Part shown: piece by piece, positions 1 to 7,046 of the stretch
Position numbering within the stretch: the stretch's first letter is position 1
Layout: each line of letters opens with the position of its first letter
From: Bacteroidia bacterium
GTDB taxonomy: Bacteria; Bacteroidota; Bacteroidia; Chitinophagales; Saprospiraceae
NCBI GenBank assembly: GCA_030432855.1
Contig: JAUILM010000209.1
Location: 1 to 8,520, forward strand
Length of the DNA stretch: 8,520 nucleotides
Direction: 5' to 3'
The notes under the pieces: generated by a model
Told to the model about the DNA's origin: nothing
Databases searched by the model: none
Seen by the model: the letters and a program-made list of their open reading frames with translations, nothing else
Translations under genes and position numbers: made by a program

Positions 1-72
1 TTTGACATTATTTATCGGATATTTCATATGTTAAAGCATTTTCAGTCCGGAAATACCTTCATAATCGTGCGT

Positions 73-948
73 ATGAAAAAGAAAGTGAATTATTCCTTGT
101 ATCTGGGCTGCATTATGTCCCTGATGTTCTGCAATCTCCCGAAAGAAATCTCTGCTGATCACGAAAAAGAAGATTGGATCTCCCTGTTCAATGGGAAGGA
201 CATGTCGGGATGGACGCCTAAGATTCGTGGATTTGAACTGGGAGAGAATCATCTCAATACCTTTCGCGTAGAAGATGGGGCGCTGCAATGCAATTATGAT
301 CAATATGAAAATTTTGACTCCAAATTTGGTCATCTTTTTTACAAGGATTCATTTTCCTACTATCGACTCAGAGTTGAATATCGGACGGTGGGTGATGAAA
401 CCATCGAAGGGGCTCCCGGTTGGGCATTCCGAAATAATGGTCTGATGTTACATTGCCAAGCTCCTGAAACCATGAAATTGGACCAGGACTTTCCCATATC
501 TCTAGAGCTTCAACTGCTGTCTGGAAATGGAACTGATGAACGATCGACTGCCAACCTATGCACACCGGGCACCCACGTACATGTCAATGGAGAGCTGGTC
601 ACGGACCATTGCATGAATTCTACCAGTCAGACCTACCATGGTGATACCTGGGTACAAGTGGAAGCCCTGGTATACGGTGATTCTTTGGTGCATCATCTGG
701 TCGAGGGAGATACGGTGTTCACTTTCACCCATCCCGTGATGGGAGACGGAGTAGTGAATGGGCACGATCCCGGGATATTAGAAGAAGGTAAACCTATTAC
801 CGGAGGATATATTTCGATTCAAGGAGAAAGTCACAACACGGAATTTCGTAAGATAGAATTGCTTAATCTCTGTGGTTGTAAGGACAAAAGAGCCAGGAAC
901 TTTAAATCCTATTATATAAAGTCTGATAACAGCACTTGTATATATTAA
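73..948 (+). CDS. Secreted 3-keto-disaccharide hydrolase (DUF1080) family protein
   Basis: This is a single-domain exported protein of the DUF1080 / 3-keto-disaccharide hydrolase family, which adopts a concanavalin A-like jelly-roll fold and acts on glycans or keto-glycosides outside the cytoplasm. The family start motif, SLFNGKDMSGW, is at residues 37-47. The body then carries the usual features: FRVEDGAL, GHLFYKD, YRLRVEYR, a mid-protein LELQLL strand and a GGYISIQGES strand near the end. An open ATG lies 45 nt upstream at 28, but the ATG at 73 is preferred because it begins a textbook signal peptide: MKKK, a hydrophobic stretch around residues 8-22, and probable cleavage after ...EISA. The last 25 residues form a Cys-containing tail (CGCKD...ARNF...CIY) of a kind common at the ends of secreted Bacteroidota proteins. 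Neither start has a clear Shine-Dalgarno sequence. The gene converges on deoA, and the stop codons overlap. The exact substrate cannot be told from sequence. Confidence 0.85.
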   Translation: MKKKVNYSLYLGCIMSLMFCNLPKEISADHEKEDWISLFNGKDMSGWTPKIRGFELGENHLNTFRVEDGALQCNYDQYENFDSKFGHLFYKDSFSYYRLRVEYRTVGDETIEGAPGWAFRNNGLMLHCQAPETMKLDQDFPISLELQLLSGNGTDERSTANLCTPGTHVHVNGELVTDHCMNSTSQTYHGDTWVQVEALVYGDSLVHHLVEGDTVFTFTHPVMGDGVVNGHDPGILEEGKPITGGYISIQGESHNTEFRKIELLNLCGCKDKRARNFKSYYIKSDNSTCIY

Positions 949-2252
949 TGCCGGATAATGTGATGGATTAATGGGATGGGAGTGTAGTCATTGCTACTTA
1001 ATGTAAAAGCATCCTCCAATACTAAAAGTCCTTCCTTCACTTTTTCCAGATTTTGGCCCTGAATGGTAGCCAGTGGATCTCCGGTACGGACTTTACTACC
1101 GGGCGATTTGTGAAGTGTAACTCCTGCAGTGAGATCAATGGTATCTTCTTTTTTCTTCCTGCCTGCACCTGCGATCATTGAAGAAACTCCAACTGTACGT
1201 GCATCAATGCCATGAAGTGTGCCATCGGTCCTGGCTTTCAGGGTGAGTTTGTGCTCTGCCCTGAGGAGACTTTCAGTGTCCATAAATATCCCGGAGTCAC
1301 CTTGCTGAGCCTTTACCATTTCTTTGAGTTTTTGCAATGCAGCCCCGTTCTGAATCTGATCCATTAGTGCTCGTTGGATTTTATCACTGCTCCATGAGTC
1401 TTTTGCAAGCTGGACCATATTATGGGCAATTTCCAGAGAAAGTGTTCGCAATCTTTCATCGCCCATGCCCTTCAGTATTTCTATAGCTTCATATATCTCC
1501 AGGGCATTTCCGATGTAAGCACCGAGTGGTGTGTTCATGTCCGTCACCACGGCTATGGTTTCTCTACCGAGATTGTGACCGATAGAGACCATCTGTTGGC
1601 TCAACACCAGAGCATCCTCCATATGATGAATACTGGCTCCGGAACCCACTTTCACATCAAGTACGATTTTTTCTGCACCGGAAGCAATTTTCTTACTCAT
1701 GATGCTCGAAGCTATGAGCGGAATGGAGTCTACCGTGGCGGTTAGATCCCGCAGAGCATACATCCTACGATCGGCGGGAACAATCTCAGCGGTCTGACCG
1801 GAAATGGCTATACCATACTGCTGGACATTCTGAATAAATGTATCGGCTGATAGTGTACAATTAAATCCAGTAAAAACAGAAAGTTTATCCAAGGTGCCAC
1901 CTGTATGACCTAATCCCCTGCCGGAAAACTTAGCAATGGGGATGCCTAGTGAGGCAACCCAGGGTGCTACTATAAGTGTGGTTTTGTCACCCACTCCGCC
2001 TGTACTATGCTTATCGACCTTAATTCCCTTGATATTTCTCAGGTCAATCATCTGTCCTCCTTCTGCCATTGCCAGAGTAAGGTCACTGGTTTCCTGGGCC
2101 GTCATACCATTCAAATAAATGGCCATCAAAAGCGCCGATATCTGATAATCAGGGGTTTCCCTGTCTTGCACATACTGCACCAGATCATAGATTTCATGGG
2201 TGCTAAAAGAACCCTTATCCCTTTTTCTTTTGATGAGTTCCTGCAAATTCAT
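945..2252 (-). CDS. deoA: Thymidine / pyrimidine-nucleoside phosphorylase
   Basis: This cytoplasmic enzyme splits thymidine, deoxyuridine and possibly uridine with phosphate, giving the base plus (deoxy)ribose-1-phosphate. At 435 aa it matches full-length DeoA/Pdp proteins. The N-terminal helical domain (about 1-65) is followed by the phosphate-binding K81-H82-S-T-G-G-V-G-D-K segment and the signature SGRGLGHTGGTLDKL at 110-124. R168 (ALRDLTATVDS), S183 and K187 (SSIMSKK) correspond, at a constant offset of 3, to E. coli R171, S186 and K190, which contact the pyrimidine. The catalytic set is therefore complete. The residue after the signature, normally Glu, is Ser125. The C-terminal alpha/beta domain is present, including GVTLHKSPGSKVRTGDPLATI. 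This is the last gene of the nucleoside operon, 41 nt after the LOG gene, and its TAA overlaps the stop of the convergent DUF1080 gene. Whether it prefers thymidine (DeoA) or accepts all pyrimidine nucleosides (Pdp) is unresolved. Confidence 0.95.
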   Translation of the reverse strand: MNLQELIKRKRDKGSFSTHEIYDLVQYVQDRETPDYQISALLMAIYLNGMTAQETSDLTLAMAEGGQMIDLRNIKGIKVDKHSTGGVGDKTTLIVAPWVASLGIPIAKFSGRGLGHTGGTLDKLSVFTGFNCTLSADTFIQNVQQYGIAISGQTAEIVPADRRMYALRDLTATVDSIPLIASSIMSKKIASGAEKIVLDVKVGSGASIHHMEDALVLSQQMVSIGHNLGRETIAVVTDMNTPLGAYIGNALEIYEAIEILKGMGDERLRTLSLEIAHNMVQLAKDSWSSDKIQRALMDQIQNGAALQKLKEMVKAQQGDSGIFMDTESLLRAEHKLTLKARTDGTLHGIDARTVGVSSMIAGAGRKKKEDTIDLTAGVTLHKSPGSKVRTGDPLATIQGQNLEKVKEGLLVLEDAFTLSSNDYTPIPLIHHIIRH

Positions 2253-2293
2253 CTGTTATGCTTTTTGCCGATATCCTTTCAAGATAAACACTG

Positions 2294-2860
2294 TCAGATC
2301 CATTTGCTGACGCGCATTGGTTTGAAAGACTCCAGCTGCTCAACCACATCAATTACCTCCCGGGCAAAGATCAATTGTTCAAGATAGATGGGCTTTAAAA
2401 AACCCTTTTCAACCATATGGACAATATGTGCCTCGAGGTGTTCATAGAATCCATCAGTATTTAGTAACGCTATTGGCTGCTGATGATAGCCCAGTTGTGA
2501 CCATGTCAGCATCTCGAAGAGTTCATCCAGGGTGCCAAACCCACCGGGTAAGGCAATGACGGCGTCCGACAGATCACTCATCACTTGCTTCCGTTCATGC
2601 ATACTGGAGACTTCGATGAGTTGTGTGAGGCCTGGATGAGCAATTTCTTTTCGCTTGAGATCATTCGGAATGACTCCGATGGCTTCTCCACCATGCTGGA
2701 GGACCGCATTTGCCACGATACCCATCAGACCTACAGAAGCACCACCGTATACTAGCTGATATTTTTTCTCGGCCATGATTTTGCCCAGAGAAGCAGCAGC
2801 CTGTCCATAGATCGCATCATTTCCTGAGCTCGAACCACAGAATACAGCAATACGATTCAT
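2294..2860 (-). CDS. LOG-family nucleoside 5'-monophosphate phosphoribohydrolase (TIGR00730 type)
   Basis: The 188-aa Rossmann-like protein belongs to the LOG / 'lysine decarboxylase-like' family. Characterised members hydrolyse the N-glycosidic bond of cytokinin riboside monophosphates or AMP-like nucleotides, releasing base and ribose-5-phosphate. The start MNRIAVFCGSSSGND matches the usual family N-terminus, so the ATG at 2860 is well supported. YGGASVGLMG (38-47) is the glycine-rich nucleotide loop. M87-H-E-R90-K91 and P105-G-G-F-G-T-L-D-E113 form the family's catalytic signature, with R90 and E113 as the expected catalytic residues. Older annotations calling such proteins lysine decarboxylase are wrong. 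The start lies 44 nt inside the end of the upstream PNP-like gene, in another frame, and deoA follows 41 nt downstream. That context fits nucleotide-to-base salvage rather than hormone signalling, which is an inference from position. Confidence 0.92.
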   Translation of the reverse strand: MNRIAVFCGSSSGNDAIYGQAAASLGKIMAEKKYQLVYGGASVGLMGIVANAVLQHGGEAIGVIPNDLKRKEIAHPGLTQLIEVSSMHERKQVMSDLSDAVIALPGGFGTLDELFEMLTWSQLGYHQQPIALLNTDGFYEHLEAHIVHMVEKGFLKPIYLEQLIFAREVIDVVEQLESFKPMRVSKWI

Positions 2861-3398
2861 GATGTAATATTTTGTCGGATGGAATACCAGCGTGGTTCAA
2901 TATAATGTTGGTATGTACCAGTTCATCAGTCATACAGTCGGCACCCAGGGCAGCCATCATCCTCATTTCAGCAGGTGAGATAAATAAAAGATCATTTACA
3001 CCGACAGAGACGATTCCTTTGTCAGGATCTTTGATCAGGTAAGGCGAGGACATGTCCGGAAATCTTGGGCCACGATTGTTATTAGGTCCTCGCAAAGGGT
3101 TGTTTCCAGTCCAGTTTATATGATCTCTTACCGCCCACCAGGTATAGGACAGCTTCTCATTGAGTGATCGCCCGGTTACTAACATAATCACGTATTCGAC
3201 ACCATGGTCCGTCAGCAACTCCATCAGTAGGTGGGGATTTCTATCCTGCTTAATGACCAGGACAGGCTGGTTTTCTACCCAGGTAATGTCTGATGTCAGA
3301 ACGAGAGTACTTCCTTTGTGACTTGAGAGGACTATCTTGATCCGGGGAGAAACAATAAAAGCTGTCTTACATTGGATTCTATCTTCCATCTGATGCAT
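2817..3398 (-). CDS. Diverged purine nucleoside phosphorylase paralogue, probable non-catalytic subunit
   Basis: An intact 193-aa frame lies 8 nt after the PNP gene and is clearly related to PNP. It shares the segment around VEYVIMLVTG with the PNP strand VRSLIVTNAAG, then DHIN at 92-95, and a SPAEMRMMAALGAD segment (141-154) matching TPAEIKAMRILGAD of the full enzyme. Residues 96-120 hold the PNP loop NPLRGPN...GPRFPDMSSPY almost in canonical form, with F113 in the place of human PNP Phe159. The active site is missing: there is no GSG phosphate loop and no GRFHxYEGH. NAAG has become LVTG, the base-binding Glu of YETPAE is Ile140, the MS pair after GAD is replaced, and the protein stops before the base-binding Asn. 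Its last 15 codons overlap the LOG gene. ATGs at 3398 and 3389 are both possible starts, and neither has a good ribosome binding site. The lack of internal stops and the conserved loop argue against plain decay. It probably partners the adjacent PNP. Confidence 0.72.
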   Translation of the reverse strand: MHQMEDRIQCKTAFIVSPRIKIVLSSHKGSTLVLTSDITWVENQPVLVIKQDRNPHLLMELLTDHGVEYVIMLVTGRSLNEKLSYTWWAVRDHINWTGNNPLRGPNNNRGPRFPDMSSPYLIKDPDKGIVSVGVNDLLFISPAEMRMMAALGADCMTDELVHTNIILNHAGIPSDKILHHESYCCILWFELRK

Positions 3399-3406
3399 GT
3401 ATTACA

Positions 3407-4216
3407 CTAAGACAACGTGGAGGTAGTCAGTTTCATAAGAAATCTATCGACACGGTCCTGAATTGATTTCATAGTATCCATGACCTCCTGATGATCCAGG
3501 GTGCCATCTTTAATGCCGGATCCATAGTTACTTATCATGGAAACAGCCACGATTTCCATACCACAATGTGCTGCCGACAGTATTTCAGGTACGGTAGACA
3601 TGCCTACAGCATCTGCGCCCAGTATCCGCATTGCTTTAATTTCGGCAGGTGTCTCATAACTGGGGCCGGTAGTGAAGATGTAAGTGCCATCGTGGATTTT
3701 TAACTCCTCTTCTTCTGCTATTCTCCTTGCTTCTCCTTGCATTCGAAGAGAGTACGGAGTAAGGCCCGGGGATTGCATACCATTAAGGAAGGTCGGGTAT
3801 CGTAAACTGTGATTTATATGGTCCGTAATGAGCATCAGGTCTCCGGGTTTAAATGAGTGGTTTATGGAACCCGCGGCATTGGTGACAATCAGCGATCTCA
3901 CACCAAGACCTGCAAACACCCTCAGGGGGATGCTGATAACATCCAAGCTATGTCCTTCATAGAAATGAAAACGGCCTTGCATCACCAATACTAGTTTGGA
4001 CGCTAATCGGGCCACGATTAGATTTCCGTCGTGTCCTTTTATCGTGGTTATAGGAAATCCGGGAATCGATGAATAGGGAATCACTTTCTCCACATCCAGC
4101 TTTTTCACCCAGCCGGCAAAGCCGGATCCTAATATGACGACGGTTTGTGGCAACTCCGAAAGTTGACTTTTTAGAAATTCGGTTGCCCTCTGTATAGAGG
4201 ATTCCACATTTTCCAT
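3407..4216 (-). CDS. punA: Purine nucleoside phosphorylase, trimeric (6-oxopurine) type
   Basis: This cytoplasmic NP-I family enzyme cleaves inosine and guanosine (and deoxy forms) with phosphate to base plus (deoxy)ribose-1-phosphate. The 269 residues include the phosphate loop VVILGSGFAGW (26-36, S31), H62, the GRFHFYEGHS motif (R82, H84, Y86), TNAAGS (112-117), YETPAE with base-binding E188, GMSTVPE with M206 and S207, N230 and H242. These match human PNP S33, H64, R84, H86, Y88, N115-A116-A117, E201, M219, S220, N243 and H257. E188 and N230 point to 6-oxopurine preference. After DHIN (132-135) the usual NPLxGPN...RFPDMS loop is replaced by HSLRYPTFLNGMQSPG, about five residues shorter, so the residue equivalent to Phe159 donated to the neighbouring subunit is not recognisable. 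The start ATG is 1 nt after the transporter's TAA, with a weak AGAG upstream, implying translational coupling. The diverged paralogue follows 8 nt after its stop. Confidence 0.93.
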   Translation of the reverse strand: MENVESSIQRATEFLKSQLSELPQTVVILGSGFAGWVKKLDVEKVIPYSSIPGFPITTIKGHDGNLIVARLASKLVLVMQGRFHFYEGHSLDVISIPLRVFAGLGVRSLIVTNAAGSINHSFKPGDLMLITDHINHSLRYPTFLNGMQSPGLTPYSLRMQGEARRIAEEEELKIHDGTYIFTTGPSYETPAEIKAMRILGADAVGMSTVPEILSAAHCGMEIVAVSMISNYGSGIKDGTLDHQEVMDTMKSIQDRVDRFLMKLTTSTLS

Positions 4217-4217
4217 A

Positions 4218-5507
4218 TTAGATCTCTTGTACGAGCACTCCGGCTATAATGGCAGTGAGAAAGCAAGCTATCGTACCACCTATAAGGGCACGGAAGGCCA
4301 GTCGGGTCAAATTCTTGCGCTGTCCAGGCGCTAGTACACCTATACCTCCGATCTGGATACCTATGGAAGCAAAATTCGCAAATCCACACAATGCATAGGT
4401 GCCGATAATAATGGATTTGTCACTGATAGCTGCTGCATTTTTTAAATCCGTCAGAGTCACATAGGCCAGGAATTCATTGAGGATCGTTTTTTCCCCGAGC
4501 GTTTGACCGATAGCTATAAGATCGGCACCGGGCACTCCCAGCAACCAGGCAAAAGGAGCAAAGAGTAACCCTAAAACATACTGCAGTGTGAAGCCTTCGT
4601 ATTTACCATCTGACCAGGCTACAATTTGATCATTAATACCTGTCCATGCACCAATCTGCATGAAAATATAGTTGCCCAGGTAGATAAATGCAGTAAAGGT
4701 CAACAACATCGCACCAACATTTACCGCCAGTTTGATACCATCAGTGGTTCCGACTGATAAAGCATCCAGGGCGTTGCTTCCGGCAGCGCTGGGAGGTACA
4801 TCCAGATCCTCATTAACAGATTCGGGGTCATCTTCAGGATATAGTAACTTGGCGGCTACGATAGCTGCCGGTGCACTGATGATGGAAGCAGTGAGAAGGT
4901 GCATACCGAAGATCTGTTTTCCTTCGATGGTGTCTCCACCGAGCATCGCCATATAGGCACCAAACACCCCTCCGGCTATGGTCGCCATACCACCTGTCAT
5001 CAAACAATTGATTTCTGACTTTGACATTTTTTCCAGATAGGGCTTGACCACGAGGGGAGCTTCTGTCTGTCCAATGAACACATTCGCGGCAGCGGCAAGG
5101 CTTTCAGCCCCTGATAATCGCATCGTCTTTTTCATCAGCCAGGCAAAAGCAAAGACTATTTTCTGCAAAACACCCAGATAATAGAGCAATGAGGACAGAG
5201 CGGAAAAGAATACAATCGTAGGTAAGACATAGAAAGCGAAACCAAAAGCTCCTCCGGCATTCGCCAGGTCACCAAAAAGAAAGCGCGCTGAGTCTTCCGT
5301 CGCAGTGATCATCATGACAAAGAAATCAACAATCAGGCGGAAGAAGGCCCGCACGATCGGCACCTTTAACATCAGGAAGGCAAGCACAATCTGTAGCAGC
5401 ACTCCACCGCCAACTAATCTCCAATCTACATTCCTACGATTGCTGCTGAGAAGGTAACAGATACCTAACATGGTTGTGATACCAATTATCCCCCGGAAAA
5501 TATCCAT
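4218..5507 (-). CDS. nupC: Concentrative nucleoside transporter (CNT / NupC family)
   Basis: This inner-membrane symporter imports nucleosides using an ion gradient. The frame is very hydrophobic, with the CNT layout: an N-terminal pair of membrane helices (DIFRGIIG... and GGVLLQIVLAFLML), the central gate/core region and a C-terminal helix bundle. Numbering from the upstream GTG at 5567, the core motif GQTEAPLVVKPYL is at 166-178. Q167, T168 and E169 match the nucleobase-contacting QTE of Vibrio cholerae CNT. NEFLAY (364-369, E365) and GFANFASIGIQIGG (395-408, N398 and S401) match its ribose-binding Glu, Asn and Ser. The start at 5507 is chosen because GGAG lies 6 nt upstream and MDIFRGIIGI is the expected N-terminus. 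An ATG at 5519 and the GTG at 5567 are alternatives. It is the first gene of the nucleoside operon, and its TAA is 1 nt from the PNP start. CNT proteins vary in purine or pyrimidine preference, and this cannot be fixed here. Confidence 0.93.
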   Translation of the reverse strand: MDIFRGIIGITTMLGICYLLSSNRRNVDWRLVGGGVLLQIVLAFLMLKVPIVRAFFRLIVDFFVMMITATEDSARFLFGDLANAGGAFGFAFYVLPTIVFFSALSSLLYYLGVLQKIVFAFAWLMKKTMRLSGAESLAAAANVFIGQTEAPLVVKPYLEKMSKSEINCLMTGGMATIAGGVFGAYMAMLGGDTIEGKQIFGMHLLTASIISAPAAIVAAKLLYPEDDPESVNEDLDVPPSAAGSNALDALSVGTTDGIKLAVNVGAMLLTFTAFIYLGNYIFMQIGAWTGINDQIVAWSDGKYEGFTLQYVLGLLFAPFAWLLGVPGADLIAIGQTLGEKTILNEFLAYVTLTDLKNAAAISDKSIIIGTYALCGFANFASIGIQIGGIGVLAPGQRKNLTRLAFRALIGGTIACFLTAIIAGVLVQEI

Positions 5508-5622
5508 TCCAAGCTCCATCGCCGAAAGATACAGAATCTTGGGAGTAAGCCTTAAACCTGTATTCACGAAAGCAAAAAAATAAATCCAGATTTCTTTTGG
5601 AAAGTGCTCACCTGTATGATTT

Positions 5623-5634
5623 GTAATCGATTAC
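5623..5634. promoter_or_regulatory. Perfect 12-bp palindrome GTAATCGATTAC, candidate operator
   Basis: GTAATCGATTAC is a perfect palindrome with a central CG, in the 156-bp region between the divergent nucleoside operon and the secreted-protein gene. It lies 29 bp before the secreted-protein start and about 115 bp before the transporter start. A central CG within an AATCGATT core is typical of LacI-family operators. Its position would allow control of either or both transcripts. I could not place a convincing Bacteroidota -7/-33 promoter (TAnnTTTG with TTTG) at correct spacing; the nearest partial match on the + strand is ATGATTTG at 5616-5623. The regulator is not in the window. Confidence 0.4.
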
Positions 5635-5663
5635 TGTGAAAGAACAAATTAAAATCGTCATTC

Positions 5664-7046
5664 ATGCCTTACAGAAACTTGCTATACTTTGGACCAAAGA
5701 CTATTATATACTGTTTGCTCTTAACATCAATCATGATGAGTGCTACGACAAATAGCTTTGGACAATTTTCAGGAAGTGGAGAAATCGTAAATTACAATAC
5801 CAGTTCAAGTGGATGTGGAGATCCGGATTGTAATCAACACACGAATCCTGAAGACTATCACCAATTTATCGTGCCGTGGGATGGCTCAGTAACATACACC
5901 GCTACCCTGTCACAGGAGGATATTCTTTGTTGTGGTTCTGTTTGGACTTATAACCATACTGTGCATCTGGTCAATCATAATGGAGGTCGGTCGGTGGGCT
6001 CCCGTTACACTGGACCAGGCACTTTCACGGAAACAGTAGATTGTCTCCATGCTGGAGACACTATCCAACTGCGATTCTTTGGAACAGGAGGAGTGTATAA
6101 TTTTAATCTCGACTTCACAGCAGATGTAGTATGCGAGCAGGAACCAAATAACTCAAAGGCTACTGCTTTGATAATCCCTGATTTAGAAGAACCCCAGTCC
6201 GGCTGCTTAGCTTATGTGGAAAGTCATGGGTCAGATGTAGATAATGAGGATTATTTTGCACTGGGAGGATTTAACTATGGAGATTCAATACAAATCAGGT
6301 GTGATGTCACCAACCGGATGAGGTTTATGATTACACGAGAAAATAGTAGCAACATCCTGGCAGATTGGACAGTACAAGCTGGTAATCCTGAAACTGAAAT
6401 TTTTGTATTCCCTGCGGATGATGATTATTTCTTAAAAATATCCTATGCAGATTTAACACCTTGTGTTCAATATGAATTTGACATAGATCTTCTCGGTTCA
6501 TTTCCCTGTGATACTGAGCAGAATGACAGCAAAGCAACTGCCATAAGTCCTGATGACTTGGGAAATACTATAACGGGATGTTTATCTTTTAAAGGCGAAG
6601 ATTACATGGACTATATTTCCTCGGGACACTATCTTGTAGGAGATACAATAGATGCATGGATTCACGTAAGTAGCCCTATTAGATTTGCCTTTTACCGCGA
6701 AAATGATGCAAGTGAACTTGCCGAAATGGTAGTCCTTGCGGGTCCCACTCTCTTTAGACATATAGTCACAGTCGAAGATGATTACTATTTGAAACCTTAT
6801 ATAAATCCGTCAGTAAATACTCCAATCAAATATTATTGGATCGACCTAGATGCTTGCCCTACGAATATGGTGATTCAGAATTCATTCTTGTCTGGTCATA
6901 GATCCGCCGCTGAATCACTTACCTTGATAAATTGTGTAATAGAAGATGACCTGACATTAAATGCACCTGAAGTTCAGCTCAGTCCAGAAATTGAAGTTCC
7001 GAATAGTAAGACAGTAGTGATAAATTCTAGCGGATGTAGTAATTAA
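5664..7046 (+). CDS. Secreted multidomain protein with PPC-like (EPNxS) repeats
   Basis: This 460-aa exported protein has no enzymatic motif that I recognise. An N-terminal signal peptide (hydrophobic about 12-28, cleavage near SFG/Q) is followed by three beta-rich units. The first (about 35-155) has an F-I-V-P-W-D-G-S-V-T-Y strand and a CLHAGDTIQLRFFGTGG segment. The second and third are tandem repeats at about 157-276 and 282-396. They share E[PQ]N[ND]SKATA, GCL, GD[ST]I, a central RF...REN.S..LA segment and DDxYxLK, which resembles pre-peptidase C-terminal (PPC / DVUEPEN) beta-sandwich domains. The last 60 residues, with LTLNAPEVQLSPEIEVPNSKTVVINSSGC, resemble the C-terminal beta-modules of Saprospiria surface proteins. 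No classical type A T9SS sorting domain is visible. Paired Cys residues in each unit suggest disulphides. The gene diverges from the nucleoside operon and is visibly more AT-rich than it. A role in adhesion or extracellular binding is possible, but the function is unknown. Confidence 0.75.
   Translation: MPYRNLLYFGPKTIIYCLLLTSIMMSATTNSFGQFSGSGEIVNYNTSSSGCGDPDCNQHTNPEDYHQFIVPWDGSVTYTATLSQEDILCCGSVWTYNHTVHLVNHNGGRSVGSRYTGPGTFTETVDCLHAGDTIQLRFFGTGGVYNFNLDFTADVVCEQEPNNSKATALIIPDLEEPQSGCLAYVESHGSDVDNEDYFALGGFNYGDSIQIRCDVTNRMRFMITRENSSNILADWTVQAGNPETEIFVFPADDDYFLKISYADLTPCVQYEFDIDLLGSFPCDTEQNDSKATAISPDDLGNTITGCLSFKGEDYMDYISSGHYLVGDTIDAWIHVSSPIRFAFYRENDASELAEMVVLAGPTLFRHIVTVEDDYYLKPYINPSVNTPIKYYWIDLDACPTNMVIQNSFLSGHRSAAESLTLINCVIEDDLTLNAPEVQLSPEIEVPNSKTVVINSSGCSN

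Noticed and set aside
1..30. TTTGACA at the very start of the window followed by TATTTCAT, resembling a promoter ahead of the DUF1080 gene.
   Set aside because: The spacing fits neither the Bacteroidota TTTG-N19-TAnnTTTG layout nor a good sigma-70 -10 box, and upstream sequence is missing.
1422..1745. A 107-codon open frame on the + strand.
   Set aside because: It lies wholly antisense to the well-supported deoA gene and has no recognisable protein features.
2817..3398. Calling the PNP paralogue a plain pseudogene.
   Set aside because: It is an uninterrupted frame with correct operon spacing and a strongly conserved PNP loop, so a maintained pseudoenzyme is more likely, though decay is not excluded.
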